Source of the DNA: Paenibacillus mellifer
GTDB taxonomy: Bacteria > Bacillota > Bacilli > Paenibacillales > Paenibacillaceae
NCBI RefSeq assembly: GCF_023195895.1
Contig: NZ_JALPRK010000006.1
Location: 62,001-126,000, forward strand
Direction: 5' to 3'
Length of the DNA stretch: 64,000 bases
Shown: positions 46,601 to 54,670 of the stretch, in pieces
How positions within the stretch are numbered: the stretch's first letter is position 1
Layout of the letters: each line of letters opens with the position of its first letter
The notes under the pieces: model-generated
Databases searched by the model: none
Seen by the model: only the letters and a program-made list of their open reading frames with translations
Told to the model about the DNA's origin: nothing
Translations under genes and position numbers: made by a program

Positions 46601-46814
46601 GGTGAAACCGGCCGAGGACGGCGACGGCGTGATCCTGCGTCTGTACGAATCGGCAGGCGGCCGCGAGCGCGTAGCGTTGAATTGGCACGATCCGGTTTCG
46701 GGCGCGTTCCTGTCCGATGCGCTGGAGCGGGAGCTTGAGCCGCTGGCGATGGACGCTGGGCGGATCGAGCTCGATTTTGCCCCGTATGAGATTAAGACGC
46801 TGAAGTTGAAGTAA
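43698..46814 (+). CDS. GH38 alpha-mannosidase (long form)
   Basis: 1038 residues, no signal peptide. N-terminal accessory beta domain (about 1-230), then the GH38 catalytic barrel with zinc-site motif QSHIDIAWLWP (near 237), nucleophile motif WLPDTFGYCASLPQIL (near 353) and GHGDGGGGVTREM. The three-helix region holds NQFHDIIPGSAI, and a large C-terminal beta region completes the enzyme. Zinc-dependent retaining exo-alpha-mannosidase; linkage preference is not readable. GGGAGGG precedes the ATG, 4 bp after the GH3 stop. This subtype differs from the shorter GH38 at 49519, so the two probably attack different linkages. Confidence 0.95.
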   Translation: MERIRRFIRELSEAQWLDQIELRGWEITSSVYQVPGSYTKETPYPEGQVFERFPSTQGTTYFFRTQLEIPEGWRGGQVGFIFASGGEGLLRINGKSAQGLDRNHTFVTLPQEQGQGSLSLEIELYDPIPEPVDPLNQQAVIQPPITRIDSRMVLVNRPVQSLMYTATIVRDSAVLLPEQDFRRTRLIEALYDAMDGFVALDAEAVREGGAIAKLEKKLTERVKAIGGNAEGLIQMVGQSHIDIAWLWPVRETVRKTSRTFSTVDALMREYPEYRYTQSQPLLFAFLKENDPELYERVKARIKEGRWELVGGMWVEPDLNLPSGESLMRQMLYGQRFYQEEFGFTSEIEWLPDTFGYCASLPQILKHGGIRYFMTTKLGWNDTNVFPYDLFHWVGIDGTPMLSYLNHGVNENTLPKDVHDHWQSYRQKAVHPEQMLLYGHGDGGGGVTREMLEYINRAELMVGQPASEYSTATEFFARIEAAQPKLPAWHGDLYLELHRGTYTTHGRNKRSNRKAEILYREAELWNALAAALMPADQQREAQSTLQAGWKLILLNQFHDIIPGSAITEAYETSTKEYVEIFEKGQVGLRHGLTTLVEQVKTSGEGTPYVVFNSLGWTRDMVVALPDQVDLGGAAAFDEQGTRLELDIRTDLHGEAAAWVRVPQVPALGYRTIWLRSEADTAAGAAANSPAGSKVFQGEWETEFYRLKFNGRGEIVSLWDKKANREVVKSGESANRFHFYHDRPTLWDAWDIDPRYEQQPAGEAVLLECGLVASGPIQDVLRFRWSIGQSEITQDVILYHHDKRIDFQTKVSWNEAHKLLKVGFPIDVVTDKATYEIPFGALERPTHRNTSWEQAQFEVCGHRFADVSERGYGVSLLNDCKYGYDIQGSTMRLSLLRAPKWPDVTADLGEHEFTYSLYPHQGDWQTAHTVRAAAELNHTPVVLAAGTHDGTLPSTGTLLGFAGEHVVLDTVKPAEDGDGVILRLYESAGGRERVALNWHDPVSGAFLSDALERELEPLAMDAGRIELDFAPYEIKTLKLK

Positions 46815-46869
46815 GATGTGAACATTTGTGGGGGCTCGTGTGGAGGCACGAGAGATTAGCTGGAAAAAG

Positions 46870-47042
46870 TAACGTTAATTTTGACTGTATCTTGGGATCG
46901 GTTGAATTTAACGGGAATTTCTACCGTTAATTTATCGAATATCCGACGACTTGGGCCAAGTAGGCTGAAATAGCAGCACGATTTACCGTTAAATTAACGA
47001 TTGGCGGGAAATCGGCACATTAGCAGTAGGATTTACCGTTAA
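46870..47042. repeat. Array of ACCGTTAA-type palindromic repeats
   Basis: Elements: TAACGTTA (46870-46877); TTAACGG/CCGTTAA (46908-46914 and 46924-46930); CGTTAAATTAACG (46987-46999); and CCGTTAA (47036-47042). The last two recur with a longer shared context, ATTTACCGTTAA, exactly 50 bp apart. The gap between the two hydrolase genes (46815-47125) holds this array and a weak CTCGTG/CACGAG hairpin, but no ORF. Confidence 0.75.
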
Positions 47043-47125
47043 TCTGATGCTTGCCGCCGGGCCGCCCCCAACCGTTTTAAGCGAAGCCAAATGAAATGAC
47101 TATAAAGGAGCGAGAAGACAAGCTC

Positions 47126-48445
47126 ATGGAACAATTTAGACTCCCGAAAATACCGATGCCGCAGCTGGAATTGCCGCAAGCCGTCAAGGACGTGCTGGCT
47201 GAGGCTGAAACGAAACTGGCGCATCGCCCGAAATTGCTGCAGCTGTTCAAGAACTGTTTTCCGAACACGCTGGAAACAACAACAAAGCTGATGGACGACG
47301 GAACGACCTTTGTCATCACCGGTGATATCCCGGCCTCCTGGCTACGCGATTCCGTGGAGCAGGTCATCCACTATGTGCCGTTCGCCAAGAACGATCCCGA
47401 TTTGCAGCGGATCATCAGCGGGTTAATCAAACGCCACATCAACTATGTGCATATCGATCCCTACGCCAACGCGTTTAACGAATCGGCTAACGATTGGCAT
47501 TGGAACACGACCGACGTGACGGAGATGTCTCCTTGGGTATGGGAGCGTAAATTCGAAATCGACTCCTTGTGCTTTGTTGTTCGATTGGCTTATACGTACT
47601 GGAAGGAAACCGAGCAAACCGATATTTTTGACGCTGGCTTCAAAGCCGCCATGCGGAAAATCTATGAGTTGTTCAAAACCGAGCAGCATCACTTTGAGCA
47701 ATCACCTTACCGCTTTACCCGCAATAATGGGATCCCAACCGATTCCTTGCGAAACAACGGTTTGGGGATGCCGGTGAACTATACGGGAATGATCTGGTCG
47801 GGCTTCCGCTCCAGCGACGACGCCTGCGACTTCCACTACAACATTCCGGGCAACATGTTTGCGGTTGTAACGCTGCGTCAAATGCAGGAATTCGCCGAAT
47901 GGGTCTTCCGCGACATGGACTTCCTGGGCGAGCTGAAGGAACTGGAGTTCGAGGTCAATCATGGGATCCAGCTGTACGGGATTTATCGCCATCCGGAATT
48001 CGGACCGATTTACGCTTACGAAACTGACGGATTTGGCAACTACTGCCTGATGGACGACGCCGGTACGCCGGGACTCATGTCCATTCCGTATCTGGGTTAC
48101 GTTGGCGCGGATGATCCGATCTATCAAAATACGCGGCGTTTTGCCTTGAGCAAGGAGAACCCGTTCTACTTCGAAGGCAAAGCGGCCAAAGGCATCGGCA
48201 GCCCGCATACGCCGGAGAACTACATCTGGCATATGGCCTTGTCGATGCAAGGCATCACGGCGCAAACGAAGGAAGAAAAGCTGGAAATGATCGCAATGCT
48301 GGAGGCTACCGACGCGGGTACCGGTTATATGCATGAAGGCTTCCACGCCGACGAACCGAATACCTTTACGCGTAAATGGTTCGCCTGGTCGAACAGCTTG
48401 TTCTCGCAGCTAGTGTATCGTGCAATGCAGGAAGGCATTTTGTAA
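47126..48445 (+). CDS. GH125 exo-alpha-1,6-mannosidase
   Basis: 439 residues, no signal peptide. Matches the GH125 family of metal-independent inverting alpha-mannosidases: [34 protein letters not shown]-like core ([15 protein letters not shown]), [33 protein letters not shown], and the C-terminal [20 protein letters not shown]. Characterised members from Clostridium and Streptococcus pneumoniae cut alpha-1,6-mannose of high-mannose N-glycans. ATG 47126 fits family N-termini; an ATG at 47096 has no ribosome site before it, and AAAGGAG lies between the two. It heads the GH125-GH130-GH38 gene set. Confidence 0.93.
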   Translation: MEQFRLPKIPMPQLELPQAVKDVLAEAETKLAHRPKLLQLFKNCFPNTLETTTKLMDDGTTFVITGDIPASWLRDSVEQVIHYVPFAKNDPDLQRIISGLIKRHINYVHIDPYANAFNESANDWHWNTTDVTEMSPWVWERKFEIDSLCFVVRLAYTYWKETEQTDIFDAGFKAAMRKIYELFKTEQHHFEQSPYRFTRNNGIPTDSLRNNGLGMPVNYTGMIWSGFRSSDDACDFHYNIPGNMFAVVTLRQMQEFAEWVFRDMDFLGELKELEFEVNHGIQLYGIYRHPEFGPIYAYETDGFGNYCLMDDAGTPGLMSIPYLGYVGADDPIYQNTRRFALSKENPFYFEGKAAKGIGSPHTPENYIWHMALSMQGITAQTKEEKLEMIAMLEATDAGTGYMHEGFHADEPNTFTRKWFAWSNSLFSQLVYRAMQEGIL

Positions 48446-48470
48446 ACCTAAAACCAAAGGAGACTTGACC

Positions 48471-49469
48471 ATGAGCAAAATTATCGGCGAAGCCCTGAAA
48501 AATATCCCTTGGCAAGAAAAACCGGCCGGTTCGAACGCGCCGGTATGGCGTTACTCCCAGAACCCGATCATCCAGCGGCACGCGATCCCGAACTCCAACA
48601 GCGTGTTTAACTCTGCGGTCGTGCCTTTTGAAGGCGGATTTGCCGGCGTATTCCGCTGCGATTCCCGTTCGGTCAGCATGGACATTTTTGCAGGCTTCAG
48701 CGACGACGGCGTGAACTGGAAAATCAACCACGAGCCGATCCAATTCGAAGGCGACGAGGAGATCACCAAACGCGAATACCGTTATGACCCGCGCGTCACC
48801 CAAATCGGCGACCGTTACTACATCACCTGGTGTAATGGCTACCATGGCCCAACGATCGGGATTGCTTACACAACCGACTTCAAGACATTCCATCAGTTGG
48901 AGAACGCCTTCCTGCCGTACAACCGCAATGGCGTGTTGTTCCCGCGTAAAATCGACGGTTACTATGCGATGGTCAGCCGTCCAAGCGACACGGGGCATAC
49001 GCCATTTGGCGATATTTTCTACAGTGTCAGCCCGGACCTGACGTTCTGGGGCAAACACCGCTACGTCATGGGGACAATTAACGGCGATGCTTCCGCATGG
49101 CAATCGAAAAAAATCGGTCCAGGACCGGTTCCGATCGAAACCGACCAAGGTTGGCTGTTAATCTACCACGGCGTTATCAATACTTGCAACGGCTTCGTAT
49201 ACCGCATGGGCTGCGCCCTGCTCGACATCGACAAGCCATGGATCGTCAAAGCGCGTTCGCGCAACTACATCCTCGGCCCGGAAGAGCTGTATGAATTAGT
49301 TGGCGACGTGCCGAACGTCACCTTCCCTTGCGCAGCATTGACCGACGCCGAGACCGGCCGCATCGCTATCTATTATGGCTGCGCCGATACGGTAACCGGC
49401 CTCGCGTTCACCACCGTGGACGAGCTGCTGAAGTATATGGAAGAATATCCGCTGGAGACGGAAGCGTAA
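48471..49469 (+). CDS. GH130 mannoside phosphorylase
   Basis: 332 residues, soluble. GH130 enzymes cleave beta-1,4-mannosides with inorganic phosphate, yielding mannose 1-phosphate. Five-bladed propeller signatures include [39 protein letters not shown] (catalytic Asp region), [15 protein letters not shown] and [19 protein letters not shown]. Subfamilies differ: mannooligosaccharide phosphorylase, or Man-beta-1,4-GlcNAc phosphorylase acting on N-glycan cores. The alpha-mannosidases on both sides favour the latter, but this is inference. AAAGGAG precedes the ATG; 25 bp from GH125. Confidence 0.92.
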   Translation: MSKIIGEALKNIPWQEKPAGSNAPVWRYSQNPIIQRHAIPNSNSVFNSAVVPFEGGFAGVFRCDSRSVSMDIFAGFSDDGVNWKINHEPIQFEGDEEITKREYRYDPRVTQIGDRYYITWCNGYHGPTIGIAYTTDFKTFHQLENAFLPYNRNGVLFPRKIDGYYAMVSRPSDTGHTPFGDIFYSVSPDLTFWGKHRYVMGTINGDASAWQSKKIGPGPVPIETDQGWLLIYHGVINTCNGFVYRMGCALLDIDKPWIVKARSRNYILGPEELYELVGDVPNVTFPCAALTDAETGRIAIYYGCADTVTGLAFTTVDELLKYMEEYPLETEA

Positions 49470-49518
49470 GCCGTCTGTGGCGATATCAAACCACGGAGGA
49501 AAGTGGGGGGTTAGATCA

Positions 49519-52254
49519 ATGAGCAAACAGAGAACGGCCCATATCATTTCCCATACACACTGGGATCGGGAATGGTATTTGCCTTACGAGAAACATCACG
49601 TTCGCCTGGTGGAGCTGGTGGACGCACTGCTGGATAAATTGGACGGCGATTCGGCGTTCCGCAGCTTTTACCTTGACGGTCAAACGATTATTCTTGAGGA
49701 TTACCTGCAGGTACGACCGGAGAACAAGAAACGTTTGGAAAAATATATCCGCGAAGGCCGTATCCTAATCGGGCCTTGGTACATTCTGCAGGATGCGTTC
49801 CTGACGAGTGGCGAAGCGAATGTCCGCAACATGCAAATCGGCCACCAGGACGCGTTAAAATACGGTACTCCGGCTAAGATCGGTTATTTCCCCGACACCT
49901 TCGGCCTCGTCGGGCAAATCCCGCAGCTGATGCAGCAGTCCGGGATCGGGAACGCCTTCTTTGGCCGCGGGGTGAAGCCAACCGGCTTCAATAATACCGT
50001 GTCGGACGGCGGGTACGAGTCTTCCTTCTCAGAACTCATCTGGGAAGGGCCGGACGGCTCCAAGGTGCTCGGTATCTTGTTCGCCAACTGGTATTCCAAC
50101 GGCAACGAAGTGCCGGTGGATGAGACGGAAGCGAAGGCGTTCTGGGATCGCAAGTTGGCGGACGCGGAGAAATACGCAGCCACGGGCGAGTTGCTGTTCA
50201 TGAACGGCTGTGACCATCAGCCTCTGCAACTGGATCTGCCAGAGGCGATCCGTACGGCGGAGAAGCTGTACCCGGATACGAAGTTCGTTCATTCGAACTT
50301 CCCAGAATATTTGAACGAGCTGGAATCGGCGCTGGAAGGCCGCGAGCTGTCCACGGTGAAGGGCGAACTGCGCAGTCAACGTACGGATGGCTGGGGCACC
50401 CTTGTGAACACCGCTTCCGCACGCGTGTACTTGAAACAAATGAACCAGGAAGGCCAAGCCTTGCTGGAGAAAGTTGCCGAGCCGCTCGCCTCGATGGCGA
50501 ACCTGCTCGGGAAGGATTACCCGCATCACCTGTTTACGTATGCGTGGAAAACGTTGATGCAGAACCATCCGCATGACAGCATCTGCGGATGCAGCGTAGA
50601 CGAGGTTCACCGCGAGATGGTCACCCGCTTCGCGAAGAGCCGCCACGTTGCCGAGGCGCTCATCGACGACAGCAAGCGGGTGATCGCCGATGCAGTGAAC
50701 ACCTCCGTCTTCGCTCAGTATGGCGAAGACCCGTTGCCGCTGGTCGTGTTCAACACGACCGGCTGGAACCGTACGGGCACGGTGTCCATTGAGCTGGACG
50801 CCGCCCGCCTGTATTTACGTGACGGCCTTGGCCTTGAAGAGACCGGCCGCCGCATGAAGGCGGTGGACCTGTCGGGCCGCGAACTGGTCGACGAGCAGGG
50901 GAACACAGTGCCTTGCAAGGCGGAGGACCTCGGGCTGCTGTTCGGCTACGATTTGCCGGACGACAAGTTCCGCCAGCCGTACATGTGCCGCCGTGTGAAG
51001 CTGACATTCCAAGCGGCGGACGTCGCTGCTCTGGGCTTGCGCACCTACGCTTGGGTACGCCGGAAATCGGTAGCGGCAACGGCGAAGCCGGCTTCTTTGT
51101 TCACCGGTCACTGGGTGATGGAGAATGCGAACCTGAAGGTGGAAATCGCGGAAGACGGATCCTTCGTGATGACGGATAAAGCGACGGGTCAGGTGTATCG
51201 CGATCTTGGCGTGTATGAGAATACTGGGGATATCGGGAACGAGTACATGTACAAGCAGCCGGAAGGCGAAAAGGCGTTGACCACGAAAGGACTGGCGGCC
51301 CAAATCCGCGTGCTGGAGGATGCTCCTTACCGCGCTTCCGTGGAAGTGTGCCACGACTGGGAAATTCCGGTGTCGGCCGATGAGAAGCTGGACGAGGAAA
51401 AACGCGAGTTAGTGTATTATCCGCACCGCAAAGCGAAGCGCAGCAGCAAGCTGACGACGTTGAAGCTCCGCACGGTCATTTCGCTGGAAGCCGCCGGCAA
51501 GGGCATTCACATCGAAACGACGATCGACAACACGGCGAAGGACCATCGGATTCGCGCCCTGTTCCCAACGGATCTGAAAGCCTCGATGCATCAGGTGGAT
51601 TCCATGTTTGAGATCGCCGAACGCAGCATCGAGCCGGCGCCGGAATGGGAAAATCCGAGCAACACCCAGCATCAACAAGCGTTCGTGGACGTAAGGGGCG
51701 AAGGAGCCGGCTTGACGGTGGCCAACCTCGGCTTGAACGAATACGAGGTGTTGCGTGACGGTCGGAACACGATCGCGGTTACACTGCTTCGCTCCGTGGG
51801 CGAACTCGGCGACTGGGGCTTGTTCCCGACGCCGGAAGCCCAGTGTCTGGGCGTACACACCGCACGGATGGAGCTGATCCCGCATAACGGCGACGGCATC
51901 GCGTCCGGCGCCTTTACGGAAGCGTACCAGTTCCAGATTCCGTGGACGGTCAGCCAGACGGAAATGCATGCGGGCACGTTGACCCCGGCGTACGCGCCGT
52001 TCCAATGGGAAGGCCAGGAGCTGGCGTTCTCCTCGCTCAAAATGAACGAGGCGACCGGCGACCTGCTGCTGCGTTGGTACAACATGAGCAAGCAGTCTTC
52101 GGAGCTGACGCTTGGTTTGAACATTCCGCATGAGCATTTCTATAAAACAACGATTCTCGAGGAAGAAGCGGCACCGCTGGCCAAGAGCGCGGCAGGATGT
52201 CTGTCCCTGTTGGCCGGTCCGTGCGAAATCGTCACGATCGGGATTCGCCGGTAA
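49519..52254 (+). CDS. GH38 alpha-mannosidase (MngB/pneumococcal type)
   Basis: 911 residues, no signal peptide. Zinc and catalytic motifs SHTHWDREWYLPYE (near 10), YFPDTFGLVGQIPQLM (nucleophile Asp near 125), NGCDHQPLQLDLPEAI and NHPHDSICGCSVDEVHREM. The short N-terminus starting directly with the zinc site places it with MngB and the pneumococcal alpha-1,3-mannosidase-like GH38 proteins, unlike the GH38 at 43698. A hydrophobic terminator follows its stop, so it closes the operon. Start ATG 49519 is preceded by GTGGGGGG. Confidence 0.95.
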   Translation: MSKQRTAHIISHTHWDREWYLPYEKHHVRLVELVDALLDKLDGDSAFRSFYLDGQTIILEDYLQVRPENKKRLEKYIREGRILIGPWYILQDAFLTSGEANVRNMQIGHQDALKYGTPAKIGYFPDTFGLVGQIPQLMQQSGIGNAFFGRGVKPTGFNNTVSDGGYESSFSELIWEGPDGSKVLGILFANWYSNGNEVPVDETEAKAFWDRKLADAEKYAATGELLFMNGCDHQPLQLDLPEAIRTAEKLYPDTKFVHSNFPEYLNELESALEGRELSTVKGELRSQRTDGWGTLVNTASARVYLKQMNQEGQALLEKVAEPLASMANLLGKDYPHHLFTYAWKTLMQNHPHDSICGCSVDEVHREMVTRFAKSRHVAEALIDDSKRVIADAVNTSVFAQYGEDPLPLVVFNTTGWNRTGTVSIELDAARLYLRDGLGLEETGRRMKAVDLSGRELVDEQGNTVPCKAEDLGLLFGYDLPDDKFRQPYMCRRVKLTFQAADVAALGLRTYAWVRRKSVAATAKPASLFTGHWVMENANLKVEIAEDGSFVMTDKATGQVYRDLGVYENTGDIGNEYMYKQPEGEKALTTKGLAAQIRVLEDAPYRASVEVCHDWEIPVSADEKLDEEKRELVYYPHRKAKRSSKLTTLKLRTVISLEAAGKGIHIETTIDNTAKDHRIRALFPTDLKASMHQVDSMFEIAERSIEPAPEWENPSNTQHQQAFVDVRGEGAGLTVANLGLNEYEVLRDGRNTIAVTLLRSVGELGDWGLFPTPEAQCLGVHTARMELIPHNGDGIASGAFTEAYQFQIPWTVSQTEMHAGTLTPAYAPFQWEGQELAFSSLKMNEATGDLLLRWYNMSKQSSELTLGLNIPHEHFYKTTILEEEAAPLAKSAAGCLSLLAGPCEIVTIGIRR

Positions 52255-52295
52255 TTCGGGGGACCTCTGCTGAACCTAGACCGGGAAGAGGGATT

Positions 52296-52341
52296 AAAGG
52301 TTATCCTGCCATGACTTGTAATGGCGGGGTAACCTTTTTGT
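52296..52341 (+). terminator. Terminator at the end of the mannoside operon
   Basis: AAAGGTTATCCTGCCAT (52296-52312) and ATGGCGGGGTAACCTTT (52321-52337) pair over nearly 17 bp, with a T run after. Confidence 0.88.
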
Positions 52342-52350
52342 TTTGTCTTT

Positions 52351-52431
52351 GGGAGCTCTTTTGCACGATTATCCCTTTTGTTCAGGAACCTGATTCCATC
52401 TGATTCAAGGGGATAATCGTGCAAAGCTCCC
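52351..52431. repeat. Large imperfect palindrome (stem-loop)
   Basis: GGGAGCT...TTGCACGATTATCCC (52351-52375) is inverted at 52410-52431, with a 3-nt bulge. The 34-nt loop contains GGAA/TTCC. No T run follows, so it is not a typical terminator. It lies between terminators of two converging transcripts. Confidence 0.75.
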
Positions 52432-52459
52432 ACACAGCAAGAGGTGGCCCAGCTCATTA

Positions 52460-52488
52460 AAAAATGAGGTATACGAAAGTATACCTCA
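52460..52488 (-). terminator. Terminator for minus-strand sugar isomerase gene
   Basis: TGAGGTATAC (52465-52474) and GTATACCTCA (52479-52488) pair perfectly around GAAA. Read on the minus strand, a T run follows. Confidence 0.85.
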
Positions 52489-52505
52489 CTGTAGATGAAT
52501 CTGAG

Positions 52506-53363
52506 TTAGACCTCTTCCCAGATGCGCCGCACGTTGTCGAAGGCGATGCGCGTGCCTTGGCGGCAGTCCTCCATGCCTTCGTATTCGATGGAGAGGTAGC
52601 CGTCGTAGCCGGACGCCTTTACGATGCGCAGGATCTCCCACAGGTCGAGGTCGCCTTGACCGGCGATGGCGCCTCGCAGGTACTGGCCACCCGCGCTGCG
52701 GAACCATCCGGCACCGGGGTTGCGGTTCTCGGGCCGAACGTAAAAGTCCTTGATGTGAACCATCGAGGCGTAGCCGATGTTCTTCTTTACAGCGATGACG
52801 GGGTTCTCGTCAACGCAAACGAAGTTGCCGATGTCGAGCGTCGTTTTGTAGTTGGGCCGGTCGACGGCATGGATCACTGCTTGCACCCGGTCGCTGGCCT
52901 GCACGTAGTAGCCGTGGTTTTCCAGGCTAGTCGTGATCCCGTACTGTGCGGCATAATCGGCGATCTCCCGGCAGGCGTTCGCGATCCGCGGCAGGTCTTC
53001 CTGGAACCGGACGATCGAGGTGTCCGGCCGGGAGGCGACGTCGTGCCGCATCAGCTTGGCGCCCAGGGCATGGGCGTGGTCGACCTCGCGTTTGACGCGG
53101 GCGATCTCCGCCGCGTAAGCCTCCTCCGAATCCACGATGAAGTTAGCGCCAATCGCATAGTTGGACACGACGATGCCGGCCTGCGCCGCGCGCTCACGGA
53201 TTTGCTCGATCAGCCCGGGATTTTCAACGAAGTTAAACCCCAGCGGCACGATTTCGATATGCTCGCCGCCGATACTGGCGACCCAATCGATAACCTCAAG
53301 CAAGGACATCGATCCGGCTTGCATCGCTTGATAGAGACTGTATGAACTGACTCCCAGTTTCAT
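52506..53363 (-). CDS. Sugar phosphate isomerase/epimerase-like TIM barrel protein (AP_endonuc_2)
   Basis: 285 residues, soluble, TIM-barrel of the xylose-isomerase-like superfamily. Predicted metal ligands: Glu in TSLENHGYY, Asp in TTLDIGNF, His in MVHIKDF and Glu in LSIEYEG. Members isomerise or epimerise sugars or act on keto-sugars; the substrate is unknown. ATG 53363 follows AAAGGAGATGG. It is separated from the next minus-strand gene by a 400-bp repeat region, so it is probably transcribed from its own promoter or by read-through. Confidence 0.85.
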   Translation of the reverse strand: MKLGVSSYSLYQAMQAGSMSLLEVIDWVASIGGEHIEIVPLGFNFVENPGLIEQIRERAAQAGIVVSNYAIGANFIVDSEEAYAAEIARVKREVDHAHALGAKLMRHDVASRPDTSIVRFQEDLPRIANACREIADYAAQYGITTSLENHGYYVQASDRVQAVIHAVDRPNYKTTLDIGNFVCVDENPVIAVKKNIGYASMVHIKDFYVRPENRNPGAGWFRSAGGQYLRGAIAGQGDLDLWEILRIVKASGYDGYLSIEYEGMEDCRQGTRIAFDNVRRIWEEV

Positions 53364-53440
53364 AAATGGTCCATCTCCTTTAGTGGTAGTTCCCAGACGA
53401 TTTTTCCAATGCGAAGCGAAGAATGGGGGTTTCAGCTAGC

Positions 53441-53623
53441 TAACGGACTCCAGAAGCGTTATTTGCCGGTTTTGGAGTGATTAGCTTATTTAACGGACCG
53501 AGGAGACCTTATTTCGAATGGAGCAGGTAAAATGGCTTTTGGTTGGGCCTTATAGGGTCGCTGGAGTCCGTTACGGCGGGGAATCGCCAGGAAATAAGCA
53601 AATAAGGTCATTTGGGTCCGTTA
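53441..53623. repeat. 183-bp composite repeat, copy 2 (AACGGAC family)
   Basis: Direct units TAACGGACTCC (53441) and TAACGGACCGA (53491) are 50 bp apart. Inverted units ending GTCCGTTA stand at 53573 and 53623, again 50 bp apart. Order, spacing and length equal those of the copy at 13766-13948. It occupies most of the gap 53364-53764. Confidence 0.85.
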
Positions 53624-53677
53624 CGTGCAGCTGTGGAGAGACCGGCCGGCTCCCGTGGGGCTGCGAACCGCGAGACC

Positions 53678-53731
53678 GGTCGGTCCAGTAGCACGGGTCG
53701 ATCCGGTAGCACCGGACGGTCCGGTAGGAGC
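53678..53731. repeat. GC-rich tandem repeat, three 18-bp units
   Basis: Units GGTCGGTCCAGTAGCACG, GGTCGATCCGGTAGCACC and GGACGGTCCGGTAGGAGC run head to tail, with a partial unit after. Adjacent to the composite repeat; no ORF uses it convincingly. Confidence 0.7.
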
Positions 53732-53764
53732 GGCCGTCCGTCTCCCGATCCCTCCGTGGGGTAA

Positions 53765-54643
53765 CTAGCCTCGAAACGACTGGATAAACTTCACCGCCTG
53801 GCGGATATCCTCCTCCGGGTGGTCGCCCACTTCGCGTTCGATCGTCAGGTAGCCGGTATAGCCGATTTCTTGCAGGGCGGCGAAGTAGGCCGAGAAGTCA
53901 ACGCTTCCTGCTCCGAGCGGTACCTCCTCAAAGCCTGCTCCGTTGCCAGCCATTTCGGCGATTTTCTCGTGGCTCATCGCATCGTAGCCGAGGAAGCCGT
54001 ACACGTCTCGCGGATCGACCGGACGGCGGCGGATGCCGTCTTTGACATGCGTGTGGACGATGTAATCCCGAAGCGTCTTAACGCCTTGGACCGGGTCATC
54101 TCCCGTGACCATCACCATGTTGGCCGGGTCAAAATTGACGGAAACGCCGTTGGTGGTGAGGGTGTCTAGGAAGCTTTTGAGATGAGCGGCGGGTTCGGGT
54201 CCGGTTTCGATGGCAAAATAAGCGTTCAGGCTCTTGGCATAAACGCCCAGCTCCTCGCAAGCCTGCTGCATGGCCGCGTAAATCGGGCTGTTGGTGTCCT
54301 CCGGCACGATGCCGATATGCGTGGTTACCACGTTGGTGCCCAGCTCCACTGCCAGATCGAGAATTCGCTTCGACTTTTCGATTTTGGCTGGATTGGCCGC
54401 AGCGTCCTGAAACCCATGGCCAGCCAAGTCGCCGCAAAGGGCGGAGATCTCAAGCCCCAGGCTGTCGATGTAATCGCGCAGCTCCTTGCGCTTGGGTCCA
54501 ATCAGGACCGCCGGGTCCATCTCGCCGGAAACGGCATAAATCTGTACGCCTTCGGCCCCGGTCGCCTTCGCCTTTTTCAAGCCTTCCTTCACGCTTACGC
54601 CAAAGCTGTCGACGATAATACCGATTTTGTTGTTCAGCTTCAT
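53765..54643 (-). CDS. Sugar phosphate isomerase/epimerase-like TIM barrel protein (AP_endonuc_2), second copy
   Basis: 292 residues, soluble. Metal-site pattern Glu in FAIETGPEP, Asp in NFDPANMVM, His in VHTHVKDG, and Glu in LTIEREVG. It shares the fold with the protein at 52506, but sequence identity looks low, so different substrates or steps are likely. AAGGAGG precedes ATG 54643. It is 27 bp downstream of the Gfo/Idh/MocA dehydrogenase gene, so the two are probably co-transcribed and act in series on one sugar. Confidence 0.85.
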   Translation of the reverse strand: MKLNNKIGIIVDSFGVSVKEGLKKAKATGAEGVQIYAVSGEMDPAVLIGPKRKELRDYIDSLGLEISALCGDLAGHGFQDAAANPAKIEKSKRILDLAVELGTNVVTTHIGIVPEDTNSPIYAAMQQACEELGVYAKSLNAYFAIETGPEPAAHLKSFLDTLTTNGVSVNFDPANMVMVTGDDPVQGVKTLRDYIVHTHVKDGIRRRPVDPRDVYGFLGYDAMSHEKIAEMAGNGAGFEEVPLGAGSVDFSAYFAALQEIGYTGYLTIEREVGDHPEEDIRQAVKFIQSFRG

Positions 54644-54670
54644 TCCGTTCGCGCCTCCTTAGATTCCAAA

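Noticed and set aside
46835-46852. CTCGTG/CACGAG hairpin after the first GH38 gene as terminator
   Set aside because: Short stem without a T run; not enough to call a terminator.
52464-53345. 293-codon plus-strand frame opposite the sugar isomerase
   Set aside because: Complement of a gene with all four expected metal-ligand motifs; starts inside a terminator hairpin.
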